Shown here: in pieces, positions 24,943 through 36,539 of the stretch
Position numbering within the stretch: position 1 is the first letter of the stretch
Layout: the number at the start of each line of letters is the position of its first letter
Source: Poecilobothrus nobilitatus
Lineage: Eukaryota > Arthropoda > Insecta > Diptera > Dolichopodidae
Length of the DNA: 64,000 bases
NCBI GenBank assembly: GCA_947095535.1
Contig: OX352774.1
Span: forward strand, 114,145,996 to 114,209,995
Direction of reading: 5' to 3'
Notes under the pieces: model-generated
The model's database searches: none
What the model saw: the letters and a program-made list of their open reading frames with translations, nothing else
What the model was told of the DNA's origin: nothing
Translations under genes and position numbers: made by a program

Positions 24943-25120
24943 TTGGTCTACTGGGTAAGAGCTTATGACATACGTTGTAAACACCGAGGGAGTGTGGGCT
25001 CGAATCCCACACAAGTCGTAAGAGTAATTACACCTTATGACAGGTACAGCCACGCCTGAAAAGGAAAGGCTTTGTAGTTTCCTTGTTACATTTATGTGTC
25101 AGAGAAATGCAATAAAGAAC
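24943..25120 (+). mobile_element. tRNA-derived SINE, family 1 copy c
   Basis: It starts inside the tRNA-like head (TTGGTCTACTGGGTAAGAG), so it is 5'-truncated by about 10 bp. Box B reads GGCTCGAATCCCAC. The body has CGTAAGAG pairing with CTTATGA, then CCACGCCTGAAAAGGAAAGG, then GTTACATTTATGTGTCAGAG and AAATGCAATAAAG. The target duplication is unclear (possibly AAAGAA). Confidence 0.85.
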
Positions 25121-25404
25121 AAAAACTTATTTGTTTTCCATTGATTATATGATAATTAGTCTTTATCTTATCAATTAATACAATCATTTCACCTGCTCTA
25201 AAATAATAATGCTGTAATTCCTTTATTAGGCGGCAAATTTATAAAGTCTTATGTGACAACAGCATAATTTCGGAAATGCTTAAATGTGTTTTCATAATAA
25301 AAAATGTTTTTCACAAACGCCAGTTGATGTTGACTAAAAAATATCTAAACATTTTATTAATTTTATATTGTAAAAAATTATGGCTCCCTGAATTAGGTTA
25401 CGAA

Positions 25405-25640
25405 CCAGAATTAGGCCAGAATTATTTTCAACCAAAATTCATTTTGATTTTTTATTCTGTGGTGAAAAAATATATTTTGTTCGTGTAGAAAAAATTCATT
25501 TTAAAAATGATAATGAAAGTTATTTTAAAAATGAAGTTTCCCCCTCACAGAATAATTAAAAATACATTTTTTTTACGCGAACAAAATTAATTTCTTATAT
25601 GCGATAAAATTCATTTTGAAATTGAATTATTTCCACTAAA
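25405..25640. repeat. Foldback array of inverted modules
   Basis: The modules TTATTCTGTG, ATTTTGTTCG and AATTCATTTT occur in forward order at about 25410-25512 and inverted at about 25514-25625. The centre, near 25512, is a hairpin of ATTCATTTTAAAAATGATAA and its inverse. No ends or target duplication could be set. The frame at 25276-25488 is incidental. Confidence 0.55.
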
Positions 25641-25689
25641 AAATTATTTGTTTTAAATTAGTCTGGAAAAAGCAAAAACAAAAAGGTTT

Positions 25690-26625
25690 TCCTTTTGCAA
25701 AAAAAAAAGAGCCTAAGCCAAATTTGGTAATTATACCAAAATAACTTACTCTTAAAAAAAATAATTGTAAACGACTTTTGTTTTTTTTTGTGTATACATA
25801 ATTCATTTCTCACTGAATATAAGATTAACCAGGTAGAATACAAACCAACTAACGGTTTTTTAAAAGTGCACATTTCCATTGTCTTTTGAACAAACTGTTT
25901 AGAATAGTGACTTGCACCAAAATTTGAAAATTTCATATAAGAAAAAATATGAAAATAGAACTTTTTTCCAATTTTGAGGAGCTGTAAGTGCGAAACCTTA
26001 CATAACTAAGAAAAACCACACGTTAACACACGTAAAAATATGTTACTGAAGCTTTAATTTTTATGTCTTGCCGAACAAAAATTTGTGCAGGTGCCTAAAG
26101 AAGCCAAACACACCAGTTTTGCCTAAAAACATTTTCTGAGGAAACTTTTACTAAATCTAAAAGTTCTTTCTTGTTTCAAAAGTTCAAGTCTCTATCTAAA
26201 AGCATTCCGGAGTTATGAAGGTAAAAAAGTTATGAAAAATTTGGTTTTCATATAACGGTAAATTTAAATTTTAAATTTAAAAAAATTGTATAATTTTGAT
26301 ATTGATTTATAAAAGTAAAAATAATTTACCGTCAAATGGCGTTTTCGGATTGAAAAAATGTTAAGAAGAACATGAGATTTATAAGCATTTAAAAATAGGG
26401 CTTTTTCAAAGTTTGAGGGGCTACAGCTCCGTAATGGATGGGACTACATGAAAAAGTTGTTCTACAACATTAATTTTGTATGAGACCTAACTATGATTAA
26501 AAATTTTTTTCTCTATCTTGAACGGTGTACAAGTTTTGTAAACAGACGGACGGACTGACGGATGGACAAAGTGAAATTAATAGATATATTTTTTTAAATT
26601 TTTTTTAGAAATGTGCTAAAAAACC
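25690..26625 (-). mobile_element. DINE-like element, family C copy
   Basis: In the direction of the DINE head it lies on the minus strand. The head end carries the CCGTC run (here ACGGACGGACTGACGGATGG at 26544-26563) and AACGGTGTACAAGTTTTGTAA. Then come AGCTCCGTAATGGATGGG, CATATAACGGTAAATTTAA, and a module ending GTAGAATACAAACC near 25837. It matches 44530-45885 block by block. No protein is coded. Confidence 0.75.
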
Positions 26626-26742
26626 ACAAAAATTATTTAATATTTTCAAAAAATTAAAAACAAAATAAACATTTTTGTCCATACTGTATTTTGTATTTTA
26701 CATTAAATACAATCATACAATAATTTAAGTTTTACCATTATT

Positions 26743-27035
26743 ATTATACCCGTACGATAAGGATCGGATATGTTAAAATTACTCCTCCGAAAGTAACACC
26801 TCGAAATAAGCTAGCTAGATATACCTTCAAAGGATCATCTGATCAAAATCAAATACTAAGTCGATTAAGCTTTGTCCGTCCGTCCGTCAGCAAGATAACT
26901 CAAAAACTATGAAAACTAGAGTCTTGAAATTAAAACAAAATATTCTTACAACAATTTGTAGGTTCTTCCCCGTTTTGTCTGTATTTAATCTTTTAATTTG
27001 TTTACCTAACGGAGATATCTATTATAATCATTAAA
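26743..27035 (+). mobile_element. DINE-like element, family B, head only
   Basis: Head hairpin TATACCCGTACGATAAGGATCGGATATG, then ACACCTCGAAATAAGC, TGTCCGTCCGTCCGTC and AACTCAAAAACTATG match the family B copies at 56659 and 63697. Similarity fades after TTTGTAGGTT near 26964. Confidence 0.75.
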
Positions 27036-27039
27036 ATAT

Positions 27040-27560
27040 GTTCTTATTTAAATTTATTTTTATACATACATATATACACATATATTAGTTGGATTTATAT
27101 TGTTTTATATTGATATAGAATATAAATGTATATGTATATAGAGCATATGTTGCATAGAAGAGTGAGTATCAAAATATTAAAAATTAAATTTATTAGTCAT
27201 TATTTATTATATTGCTTTCATTTTGTTTCATTTGAATAATATGTTTTTAAATTCCCAATGGCAATGTTTGAATTTTGTATGTGTTATGAAAACATAAACA
27301 TAATTTTTGACACAAAACTTATAAGAACAATAAATGCGATATATATGTACAAATAATAATATGTATATATGTATGTATATATGACTTGTGTATGCAGAAA
27401 CACAGACAAAAGAAATGAAAACAAAAATACAAAATGAATTTATTAATAAATTCTTAAGAATCTTTATTTGATATATATCTACATATGTAATATATATATA
27501 TAATCTACCTATATGTATGTATATAGATATTATACATAATTGAACTTTAAAACTTTGGCA
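27040..27560. repeat. TATG/TA-rich microsatellite belt
   Basis: Clusters of ATATGTATATATGTATG near 27340-27385 and 27480-27535 separated by plain AT-rich DNA. 27561-28189 holds nothing recognisable except T and A runs. Confidence 0.65.
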
Positions 27561-28189
27561 AATCCTTTAATATTCTTAAAACAGAAAGGAAAAGGAAAAG
27601 AAAAATAAAATAAAAATAAGATCACTGACAATTTTTCATTTGCATTTTTCTTCTCTTTTGTTTTTGTTTTTTTTTTTTTGTTAAAATTATACTAACGATG
27701 ATGTTAAGAATGGAAATGCAAATATTTAGCATATTTTTTTCAAAAAAAAAAAAAAACAAAAAAATATAAAAAAATTTTCTTATGCAATTATTATTAATAT
27801 AATTCAAATGACAAGTAAGTACATACATGTAAATAATAATATTATGTAAAAATATGTATATGCATGCATATATTATTTATCTTTTCTTCAAATGTCATTC
27901 AGAACTTAAACAGAAAAATATAGAATTTTGCATAATAAAAGAGACATTATTTTTTGGTTTTTTTTTTTAATGTTAAGTATTTTCAATAAATTCTAAAAAA
28001 AAATATGATTATTAGTAATGTTTTGTCTATCTGTTCTTTTATTTGGCTGTGTGCTTACAAAATTTTCACACCGTTTGAAAAAAAATCATTTTAACCATCA
28101 ATAAAACTCATTAGAATAATCAATTTTGAAGAAAAATTTTTTCGAATATCATTAAATTAAAAAAATATAATAATAATTCACTGTCTGAC

Positions 28190-28400
28190 TTATGGTTTTG
28201 TGGTTGAGCCATCAGCCAGCGAGTGTTGGGTTTATGTCGCGGTCAGATCATATAAAAAACAAAAATTGAAATTTTGTAGCTGTTTCCCATTATTATCTCA
28301 ACCAGGTAGGTGTTATAAACTACTGCATATTATAACTATGCAGTAGTTTATAACTTTGCTACGTCAGTCATAGTAACAAAAAAAAAATATTAACAATAAT
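28190..28400 (+). repeat. Possible second-type SINE with perfect internal hairpin
   Basis: GGTTTTGTGGTTGAGCCATC followed by GTGTTGGGTTTATGTCGCGG loosely resembles a tRNA head with decayed boxes. The body has GTTATAAACTACTGCATA at 28312-28329, an 18-base arm perfectly inverted at 28337-28354 after a 7-base loop, and then ACTTTGCTACGTCAG. The TACTACTGCAT core is shared with 7562-7770. The tRNA-like assignment is weak; the shared core and the hairpin are seen directly. Confidence 0.45.
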
Positions 28401-28689
28401 AGTGCGAATTTATTATTCCCTTAAGCTGGGTTCACTGCTTGTTTTTCACAAATGTACTTTATTTCAAACTATTTTTTTAAAAGAGAATTCTAACGCTTAC
28501 GCTTATTTATTAGTTATTACTTCAAAACATTCTGTTCCGAACAAAAAATAATTTAAACAGGAAAAAATATTACTATTTTTTGTTGTCTAATAATTTTTTG
28601 TTTAATTTGAGAAATATCAAAAAAAATTAAAACTGACAGCAAAATAAAATAGTTCTGAACTAAAAAGTTAAATCAATTTTTGTTCCAGA

Positions 28690-28960
28690 GAGTTTTCTGC
28701 ATTACAAAGTGAATCCAGCATTACAGTGTCACTCGACAATTCAAAGTTGCTGCATTTCTGTCTTATCTTTTATATTCCTACTCCCTAGTCAAATTACTGC
28801 GTTTGTGGTTAGGGGTCTCATCTCATTATGTTGGCTACAGAAGGAGATGGACTTATTCAATAAATATCTGACACCACCCAGTCGGTGTTCTTGGTGTCTT
28901 TTTGGAACATTCCCACATCACTTTCACATAAAAAAAAAAGAAATAAATAAATAAAATTAA
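28690..28960. other. Composition island, unidentified
   Basis: Less AT-rich than the flanks, with words such as CACCACCCAGTCGGTGTTCT. Open frames on both strands (28709-28954 plus, 28857-29105 minus) show no domain or motif I recognise. It could be a decayed transposon or a retroposed transcript piece. Confidence 0.3.
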
Positions 28961-29179
28961 CTCTTCGTACGATAAATTTTAAAAAATGATATAAAATCAA
29001 TATAATATCATAGAAAGGTTCAAAAAACCAAAAAAAAAAAATTTCATAAAATAATAATGAAAAATGTATTATTTCTATAGATAGTTTTCGTATTTGTTTT
29101 AACACACAGTTCTTAAAAATTTATATTAAAATATTTATATATACATAAATTTATAATATTGATTTTAAAATTTAAAAAA

Positions 29180-29330
29180 GGGGCCTTGGTGGTTTAGTGG
29201 GTAAAAGCGTATGAAATATGTTGTAAACACCGAGGGAGTGTGGGTTTAAATCACACACACGTCGTCAGGATAATTTCCCCTTATAATATTTACAGTCACG
29301 CCTGTAAAGGAAAAGCTGTGTAATAATAAT
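29180..29330 (+). mobile_element. tRNA-derived SINE, family 1 copy d
   Basis: Head GGGGCCTTGGTGGTTTAGTGG, box A-like TTTAGTGGGTAAAAG, a decayed box B (GGGTTTAAATCACAC), CAGTCACGCCTGTAAAGG, ending near AAAAGCTGTGTAATAATAAT. The distal hairpin region is lacking, as in copy b. No clear target duplication. Confidence 0.8.
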
Positions 29331-29862
29331 TGTAGGGGAATACACTAAAAAATCAAAACAATACAAGTAATTTACAGGATTCTCTAATAAGTGTTTCTAT
29401 TTTTTGAACAAAAATTGAGATATTTGAATTTGAACTCTATTTGTCGATGATCGCTTCGAAATATAATCAAAATGAATTCGGGACTAGGTTTAGATATTCA
29501 GAAAAGTTTCAAATTAAAAATTATTGAAAGAAAGAATATAATAATAATAACCAAAGATATAACAACCAATAGTTCATAATTACCGCACATGGTTTTTTTC
29601 ACATTAGGATAGGTGCAAGATACAACCTGCGTGGCCTGGAGTCAATATTTAGTATTGTTTGTACATAGATAAATACTACAATTATACATTTCTGAATTAA
29701 ATTAGTTTTTGAATCATATATTAGTGTAATCAAAAAATTCTTATTTAACCTAATTATTGCCATTTTAGAAAGTAAACTATTGTTAGCATTTCACATATTA
29801 TATATATATATTATTTTCCTATCATTAAAATACACTTTTAAATTATTATAAATTACACTTTT

Positions 29863-30053
29863 CAGGGGGCCTCGTTGGCCTAGTGGGTAAGAACGTATAA
29901 AATACGCTGTAAACACCGAGGGAGTTTAGGTTCGAATCCCACAGTCATCGTAAGAGTATTTCCCCCTTACAACATGTACAACCATGACTGAACAGGAAAG
30001 GTTGTATAATTTCATTGTTACATTTATGTGACAGGGAAATGTACCAAAAAAAA
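29863..30053 (+). mobile_element. tRNA-derived SINE, family 1 copy e, full length
   Basis: Head GGGGGCCTCGTTGGCCTAGTG, box A-like CCTAGTGGGTAAGAA, box B GGTTCGAATCCCAC, body with CGTAAGAG...CCTTAC, then CATTTATGTGACAGGG and an A-rich tail. An exact 15-bp target duplication ATAAATTACACTTTT flanks it (29848-29862 and 30054-30068). The perfect duplication implies one of the younger copies. Confidence 0.93.
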
Positions 30054-30068
30054 ATAAATTACACTTTT

Positions 30069-30968
30069 TATGAATTGTTTATATTTTAAATTACCCAATA
30101 CACATTCTAAGGCTCATTTATAGAACAATCAATTAATAAATAATAAAATAATAATAATAGGGGTACACTCACAATGTAATATTTATCTCTTTATGATTTT
30201 CTTTAGTTTACTATGTCTTTAAGTTAGTTGAAACTTTAAGTTATACAAATTTAACGAAATTAACAAAATCAGCTATTCGTATGTCCTACCATAAATTTTC
30301 AATAAATATAATTTTTTATAATTTATAATAAAAAATTTCGCAGGCCTACATCCTAGTGAAAAAAAGCATTTTCATTTTGACTACAATATTGCATTTTAAA
30401 TAAATAAATAAATAAAAAAATTTTATTTATATTTTTAAGAAACTGTGAGTTGAAAAGCATTAATATAAAAAAGAAAATCTATTGAAATAATATTTTTTTT
30501 CATTATTTTTATGATATATCTATTTTTATCCCTAGTTCCAATTTTTCTTTTTGTTATTAATTCTATTAAAATTTGTCATGATACGTTAATATAATTGTTG
30601 TTAACGCTAAATCTGAAATGATCAACCGTTAGAATGATGAAAAGTGAGTTAAATTAGAAATTCCGTTATTCCAAAGACAAATTAATAAAATAATTAAGGT
30701 TAATAAAATAATTAAATAAAATTAAAATGCAATTGACAATGTGTAAAAATGAATAGGTATAGACTTTAATTTCTAAAAGCATTTTTTAAAAATCAATAAA
30801 AAGAAAATTATTTTATAATTTTGAGTGCAATTATCAAAGGAATAAAATAATTTTCTTTTCTATATAGATGAAAATGCGACTTACTTTATGATCTGGTACT
30901 GCAAAAAATAATTTTATAAAAATTTATAAAATATAAAAGCGGAATGCCTAATACTAAAGTACAATAGT
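30069..30968. other. AT-rich non-coding stretch
   Basis: No gene or element boundary seen. Confidence 0.6.
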
Positions 30969-30977
30969 ATTTTGTTC

Positions 30978-32211
30978 GGGAACGATACGAATGCTCGTAT
31001 TTCAAAATCTCTTTTTATTAAAATCTCCTTTTTAAAAATCACATTTCTTAAAATCTCGTTTTATCAAAATCCCGTTTTTTAAATTTCGTTTTTCTAAAAA
31101 GTTAGGTATACCTCTTTTTATTTCAGAAAGTACAGAAAAAACGAGGAAAAGTGCCCTAAGTCGACTCTGGGACACCCGAATAAACGTAATATATCCTGTT
31201 TCTAAAACACTTGATCATCTTTTAAAAAGTGTCAGATGTTATAATACCGACGTTAACTACCGAGATATATTTATGTAAACTGTGGATTTGTATGACAGCT
31301 ACCCGAATCTATTGCACGAGCAGAACCAAATTTTACAGAAGTTATTGCCCTAAAACATGATCATCTTTTGTAAGATATCAGACGCCTAGCTTCATTAAGT
31401 TCCGAGAGGGTCAAGAAGCCTGAACCAACTACTCTAGGCTAACTAAATTTTACAAAAACTGTTAGCATGTAACTCGACATCTCTTCACTATATTTCAGAC
31501 ACCTATAGCTTCAATAGCACTGAGTTATTTTCATTTAAAAAGAAGTTGTATGGCAGCTACCCGAACCTGTCGTACCAGCACAATCAAATTATAGGTATTG
31601 ATGGTCTGTGACTTAACACGATTTTGTAAAATTTCAGATATGTAGCTTCAATAAATACTGAGTTATTTCCAAATAACGAAAGAAGTTGTATGGTAGGTAC
31701 TCGAACCCGGCAGCCCAAAATGCTGGATTTAAATAGCGAAACTAGCAATTTTACAAATGTTACGTAAAATAATTTCAGCCTCCTAGCTCCTTCATTTTTT
31801 ATTGAGTTTTTATTGAGTTATCGTGGGGACGGACGGACGGAAATATGTGAGATTATTATTTAGGAGGAATTTTAGAATAGCATTCAAAATCAGGATTGCC
31901 CTCTTTTCAGAATATTAAATAAGTATGTATATATAAAATATATGTGAATATCTATATACATACAAAATACCACATTATTTGTATAATATGTATATCTTGA
32001 ATGAAATGTTGAATCTTTTTTACTAAATTTTTTTTATACAATTTTTACAATCAATATGCTTTTTTCTATAAATCGACAAACATTTGAAGTAAAAAAATAA
32101 AAAGAAAATCAAAAAAAAAATGAGATTTTGTCAAAAAAAAAACAAGATTTTATTAAGAAATGAGATTTTGATAAAATGAGATTTTGAGATACGAGCATTC
32201 GTACCCAACCC
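30978..32211. mobile_element. Foldback-like element with 9-bp target duplication
   Basis: The ends start GGGAACGATACGAATGCTCG (30978) and, inverted, GGGTTGGGTACGAATGCTCG (32211). Each arm then runs into a tandem array of a ~16-17-bp word, AAAATCTCGTTTTATC: about five units on the left (31000-31100) and four, inverted, on the right (32115-32190). The flanking ATTTTGTTC is exact (30969-30977 and 32212-32220). Inverted arms made of short tandem repeats plus a 9-bp duplication are the hallmarks of Foldback (FB) elements of flies, which are placed near Mutator-like transposons. The centre contains a family A DINE (31138-31840). No transposase. Confidence 0.88.
31138..31840 (-). mobile_element. DINE-like family A copy inside the Foldback-like element
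   Basis: Minus-strand copy, ends reading CGAGG...GGACACCCGAATAAACG at the 3' side (31140) and GGACGGACGG at 31830-31840. The hairpin head beyond the GTCCGTCC run is missing. It has more differences from the other copies than they have from each other, so it is old. The loss of the head suggests truncation during or after capture. Confidence 0.75.
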
Positions 32212-32220
32212 ATTTTGTTC

Positions 32221-33777
32221 CTCATAATAAATTAACAATCACAGGTGTAATAATAAATGATTGAAATGATAATGCGTATCACGCAAAGTTTTTCAATGCA
32301 TACTCATTAATTGTTATTTACTCATTTTCCATTAAACTCAACAACTAGTGATTATCTGCTTTTTTGCCACTGATTTAAAATAATTTTATTAATTTATCAT
32401 AAAAAGATAAGAAGAGTAAATACTTTAAAATAGAATAATTGAAGACATTAATAATAATCCTTGCATACGCCATTTTGTTTTTGAACTTATATGCATACTT
32501 ATTTAAAAGCGTTTATAATAAGTATTTTTTCATCATTTTTAAAATTTTTGATTAAATCGGTATTTTTCCTTTAAATTTTCCTCATTCTATAAACTTTTTA
32601 TTATTTTCATAAGTCTATAATAAAACAACTGCTGCAGGAAATTTGTTATATTTTGACATACTAATTTTGTTTGTTTTTTTTTTTTTCTTTGTATTTATTT
32701 TGTCTTCTTTTACAAAGTGCAAATAATAGAAAAAAAAAAAAGGATCTTAAACTTTCTTCATTTTCTAACAATTTTTAAAATTACTTTATTCAATGAGAAC
32801 ATATTAGACTTAATTAACATTTTATGTCACAAAATCCGTATGCCAACAAAAAAAAAAAAGAAAGAAAAAACATAAAGCATAAAATAATAAAGAATAGCTA
32901 AAAAACTTTTCAAAATAAACATAAATTGTTGCATACATATATAATAATACATAATAATATATATGATTTATATTACTATTGTATGTATGTATGTTTATTT
33001 ATTAAAGAAGAAAACATCTTTAACTTTTTATATTACATATGAGGATACGCATATCCTAATTTTTTTTTTTTTAACTTTTTGACTAACTCTTTTGTGTTAA
33101 AGTAGTACAGAAGAAAAAAAATAAATTAATAACAAGTGAATTTTTTATTTAATGTTTTGGAAAAAGCATTTTTTTTGGTTGAATATTTTATTAAAAGAAA
33201 AACAAACATTTTACCGGAATGGTAATAATTAATAATATTTATATGTTTTTTCTAACCGTAACAAACCCGGTTAGAAACAATTTAGAAAATCTTGTAAATA
33301 TAAACTTGTAATAGGATAAACTTGCTATCTGATCAATCAACCAATAAAATACATGGAATAAAGCTGTTGTATAATTAAAGTTCATAATATTTTTTAATTG
33401 GTAAGTTTTAAACAAAACTGTAAATTTTAATGGGCGAAGAGATTCTTTTAATATCCGTTAATTAAAACTAAATATATTTTAGTTGCAATTATAAACTAAA
33501 AATATTTTCTTATTAATCGGAAACTTAAGTACCTAACAACCATTTTACAAAACTAAAACCTTTAACTGACAAATTTCAACTTCTCTCCGAACAGTGTGTA
33601 TTTTAAAGAGAGAGTATACTTATAAGATATACATCAAATAACTTTAAAAATTCCTTGAATAATGTGAAAAGTTACAATTATTGTAATCTTTTTTCGCGAT
33701 TTTATCCTATGCCTTTTTATTTAACCTGAGGACTCAGAACTGAGGACTTTAACAAAAATGTTTTCATATTAAGTATA
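32221..33777. other. AT-rich non-coding stretch
   Basis: No gene or element boundary. GAGGACT is repeated around 33727-33750, just before the minisatellite. Confidence 0.6.
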
Positions 33778-33779
33778 AA

Positions 33780-34160
33780 AAATCTTCACTTAAAGTGAAA
33801 ATGTCTCCACTTAAAGCAAAAAATCTTCACTTAAAGTAAAAATGTCTCCACTTAAAGTAAAAGATCTTTACTTAATGTTAAAATGTATTCACTTAAAATA
33901 AACAAACTTTACTTAAAGTAAAAATGTCTTCACTTAAAGTAAACAACCCTTTACTTAAAGTAAAAATATCTTTACCTAAAATAAAAAATTTTCCTTTAAA
34001 GTAAAAATGTCTCCACTTAAAATAAAAAATCTCTACTTAAAATAAAAATGTCTTCACTTAAATTAAAAAACCTTTACTTAAAGTAAAAATGCATTCACTT
34101 AAAGTAAAAAACCTTTACTTAAAGTAAAAATGTCTGCACTTAAAGTACAAATGTTTCCAG
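33780..34160. repeat. Minisatellite with alternating 20/21-bp units
   Basis: About 18 units share the core CACTTAAAGTAAAA. Core positions go 33788, 33809, 33829, 33850, 33870, 33891, 33911, so spacing alternates 21 and 20 bp for most of the array. The units differ by a prefix, AATGTCTC versus AAATCTT, so the real repeat is a 41-bp dimer present about nine times. Some later units are decayed (33974-33995). Confidence 0.9.
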
Positions 34161-35084
34161 TTGCTGACAAAGCTGAATATTACTACGTGATTATAAGCTA
34201 TGTAAAATAACTTTGTTCACGTGATTCAATTCAGCTTTAACAAGTAACATATTATGTATAAATGTAAAAAATTATTGTAAAAAATTTAAAAACACTTTAA
34301 ATTTTTCCAAATTAAGTTAAGATATTTTCGAACTTATTAAAAATAAAAAAAGAGGGAAAAAAAGAAGTTTGTTGCACACTTTATTCCTTTTAGACAATTT
34401 TACCACAAATAGATTTACATTTTGTTAGAGTTTAAAAATATTATAATCAAATAATCTAGAAGGGCAAAATTATAAAAGAATTTAAAAAAATTTTAACTAA
34501 TTTGTTGAAAATTTTCTTTGAATATTAAATTTAACAAAACATATTTTTTTTTCTACTTGAGAGTTCTTTAAAACGAATGTGTAATGTTTATTTAATTATT
34601 ATGAAAGATTTATTTCTTTAATAAAAGCATATCTTTGACTTTAAAAGAGACGAAAAAAAAAACAAATACTCAAACTAAAAAGAAGAATAACAAATAAAGA
34701 ACAAAAGCTATATTTTTAATAAGAAAATATATAAATACATAAAGAAAATATAGAAGGAAAATACATAAAGAAACAAAGAAAAACTTTTTGATAGTAAAAG
34801 AATAATTATGTTAAAGGAAATTTCATTTTAAAGTTTTTCATTTATTCTTAAAGTTTTTTTCGAAAAATTAAAATTGAAATTGTAATAATGACAATATCAT
34901 TCTCCTTTCAATTTTTGTAATATGAATTTTAAGGAAAATTAAAAATATTTTAAGATTTTTGTATTTAATTAATAATTTATCATGTACAAGTTAGTGTCGG
35001 CCGAATTCTATTTTGATCCATCCACCAATGTGATTGATTCGAAAAAATCGATAATAAAAGTTTGAAAAAAATATGTACAATAAA
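34161..35084. other. AT-rich non-coding stretch
   Basis: Nothing recognisable. Confidence 0.6.
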
Positions 35085-35335
35085 ATTTCCTGTAGTTTGA
35101 AGAAAATATTGATAGAATATAATAGTAACAATAATGTGGGTTAGTGGTTAAACATGTCGTTTATTAACCAAGTGAGTACCGGTTCAAATATTGCACAGCT
35201 AGCAAGTTTTATTAATTGAAAACAAAAACCCCTTGCTACCAAATATAAATATATAATATAAATAAATTAAATATATAGAATTTTCTGTAGTTTGAAGGAA
35301 ATGTTACTAGAATATGATATTAGAATATAATAATT
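35085..35335 (+). repeat. tRNA-like unit, family 2 copy b, between direct repeats
   Basis: GTGGGTTAGTGGTTAAACATG, TTTATTAACCAAGTGAG and ACCGGTTCAAATATTG (35136-35197) resemble a tRNA-derived head, with box B GGTTCAAAT. The same order occurs at 21418-21505. On both sides lies a ~50-bp direct repeat (CTGTAGTTTGAAG...ATAGAATATAATA at 35091-35130 and 35286-35330). That is too long for an ordinary target duplication, so it is probably a local tandem duplication that the unit split. Confidence 0.5.
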
Positions 35336-36539
35336 TACAACATTAAACGAAATGAAGTTTCGTCCTTTAAGACTTTACGAGAAAATTTAAATTTCGTAAA
35401 TACGTAATTTTCGCTGGGGCTAAGATTTAGAAAATATTTTGTGAGGAGCAAATAAATTTTTTTGAAAATTTATATTTGCTCAATTACAAATTTAACAAAT
35501 TGAAAAGAGTGACTTATAGAAAAATATTACAACTCTGTATCTCGAAAACAGAAGGAGATAGGTTAAAACTGATAAGACTATTGGAAAGTACAGATTCTTA
35601 TATCTATAGATTCACTATTAGGTTAAAAAGTGAAAAAGTGATATATGGAGCAAATTAGAACTGAGTCGATAAACTTATAAAAAAAATATTCTCAACAAAA
35701 TTTCCTTTTATTTTTAATGTTAATATTAATGTTATACAAGAAAAATTTTGAATTAAAAATCCTTTTTATACTGTTGCACCCATTTTTATCAATTGTTATT
35801 TAAATTAATACAATAATTTATGCAGCGCAATGGATTTATTGGGATTATTAGAAAGTTAAGAAACTGTTTTGTATTTACTGCAAGATTTAAAATACTTATA
35901 TCACTTTTTCTAAGGTTAAGTGAAAATTAACGAAAGATAAAATGTACAATATATTCAATACTCTACAAGATCTCATTAAAGATGTAACTTCTAATTCATC
36001 TATTAGTACGATTTCTGTTAGGATGTTTACGGCCATGAAATTATAAACTATTCTAACAATGTTGTCAAAACTCTTCCAATCTGTTGTTCGTCTAAACAGT
36101 TTTACTTTTAAATTTTCTACCTCATTAATGGCAACAACTTCCAATAAACAAGCCGAGTATCGTTACCAAAATATTACGTTGTTATCTGTTATTTAAGTTC
36201 TTTTTCAATTTTTTTTTCAAAGTTTAACTGAATGCATTAATTTCTCTTTTCAATAACTAAACATAGCTGCATTTTAACTTATCCCACAATACGATGGAAT
36301 AGATGCGATCTTTTTAAATTATACTATATGTGATAAGATATCTAATACAACACAGCAGTTCAATACCGAAGTGAATTTGCTTAGCGGCTTCACTTTCACT
36401 TTAAAGAAAAATCACGAGAAAATGAGGATGAATCAAAGTGTTCTATGAAAAAGTAATTGCTCTTTACTTGTGCAGCAACTTATTCTTCATAAGATTTTCT
36501 GATTCCAAATATTCGAAAAAATATTAAAATGACCGTAAA
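35336..36539. other. AT-rich non-coding stretch
   Basis: Two open frames without long homopolymer runs (35476-35658 plus, 60 aa; 35896-36144 minus, 82 aa) show no motif I recognise. They could be transposon scraps. Nothing else seen. Confidence 0.45.

Noticed and set aside
24943..25010. Possible functional tRNA genes at the SINE heads (GGTTCGAATCCC box B).
   Set aside because: The 5' and 3' ends do not form an acceptor stem, a common SINE body follows, and the copies have target duplications.
28709..29105. Overlapping open frames on both strands in a less AT-rich segment.
   Set aside because: Neither frame shows a recognisable motif, start context or splice pattern; kept only as a composition island.
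33780..34160. Regularly spaced repeats that could suggest a CRISPR array.
   Set aside because: There are no unique spacers; units follow each other directly as an alternating minisatellite, and the DNA is eukaryotic.
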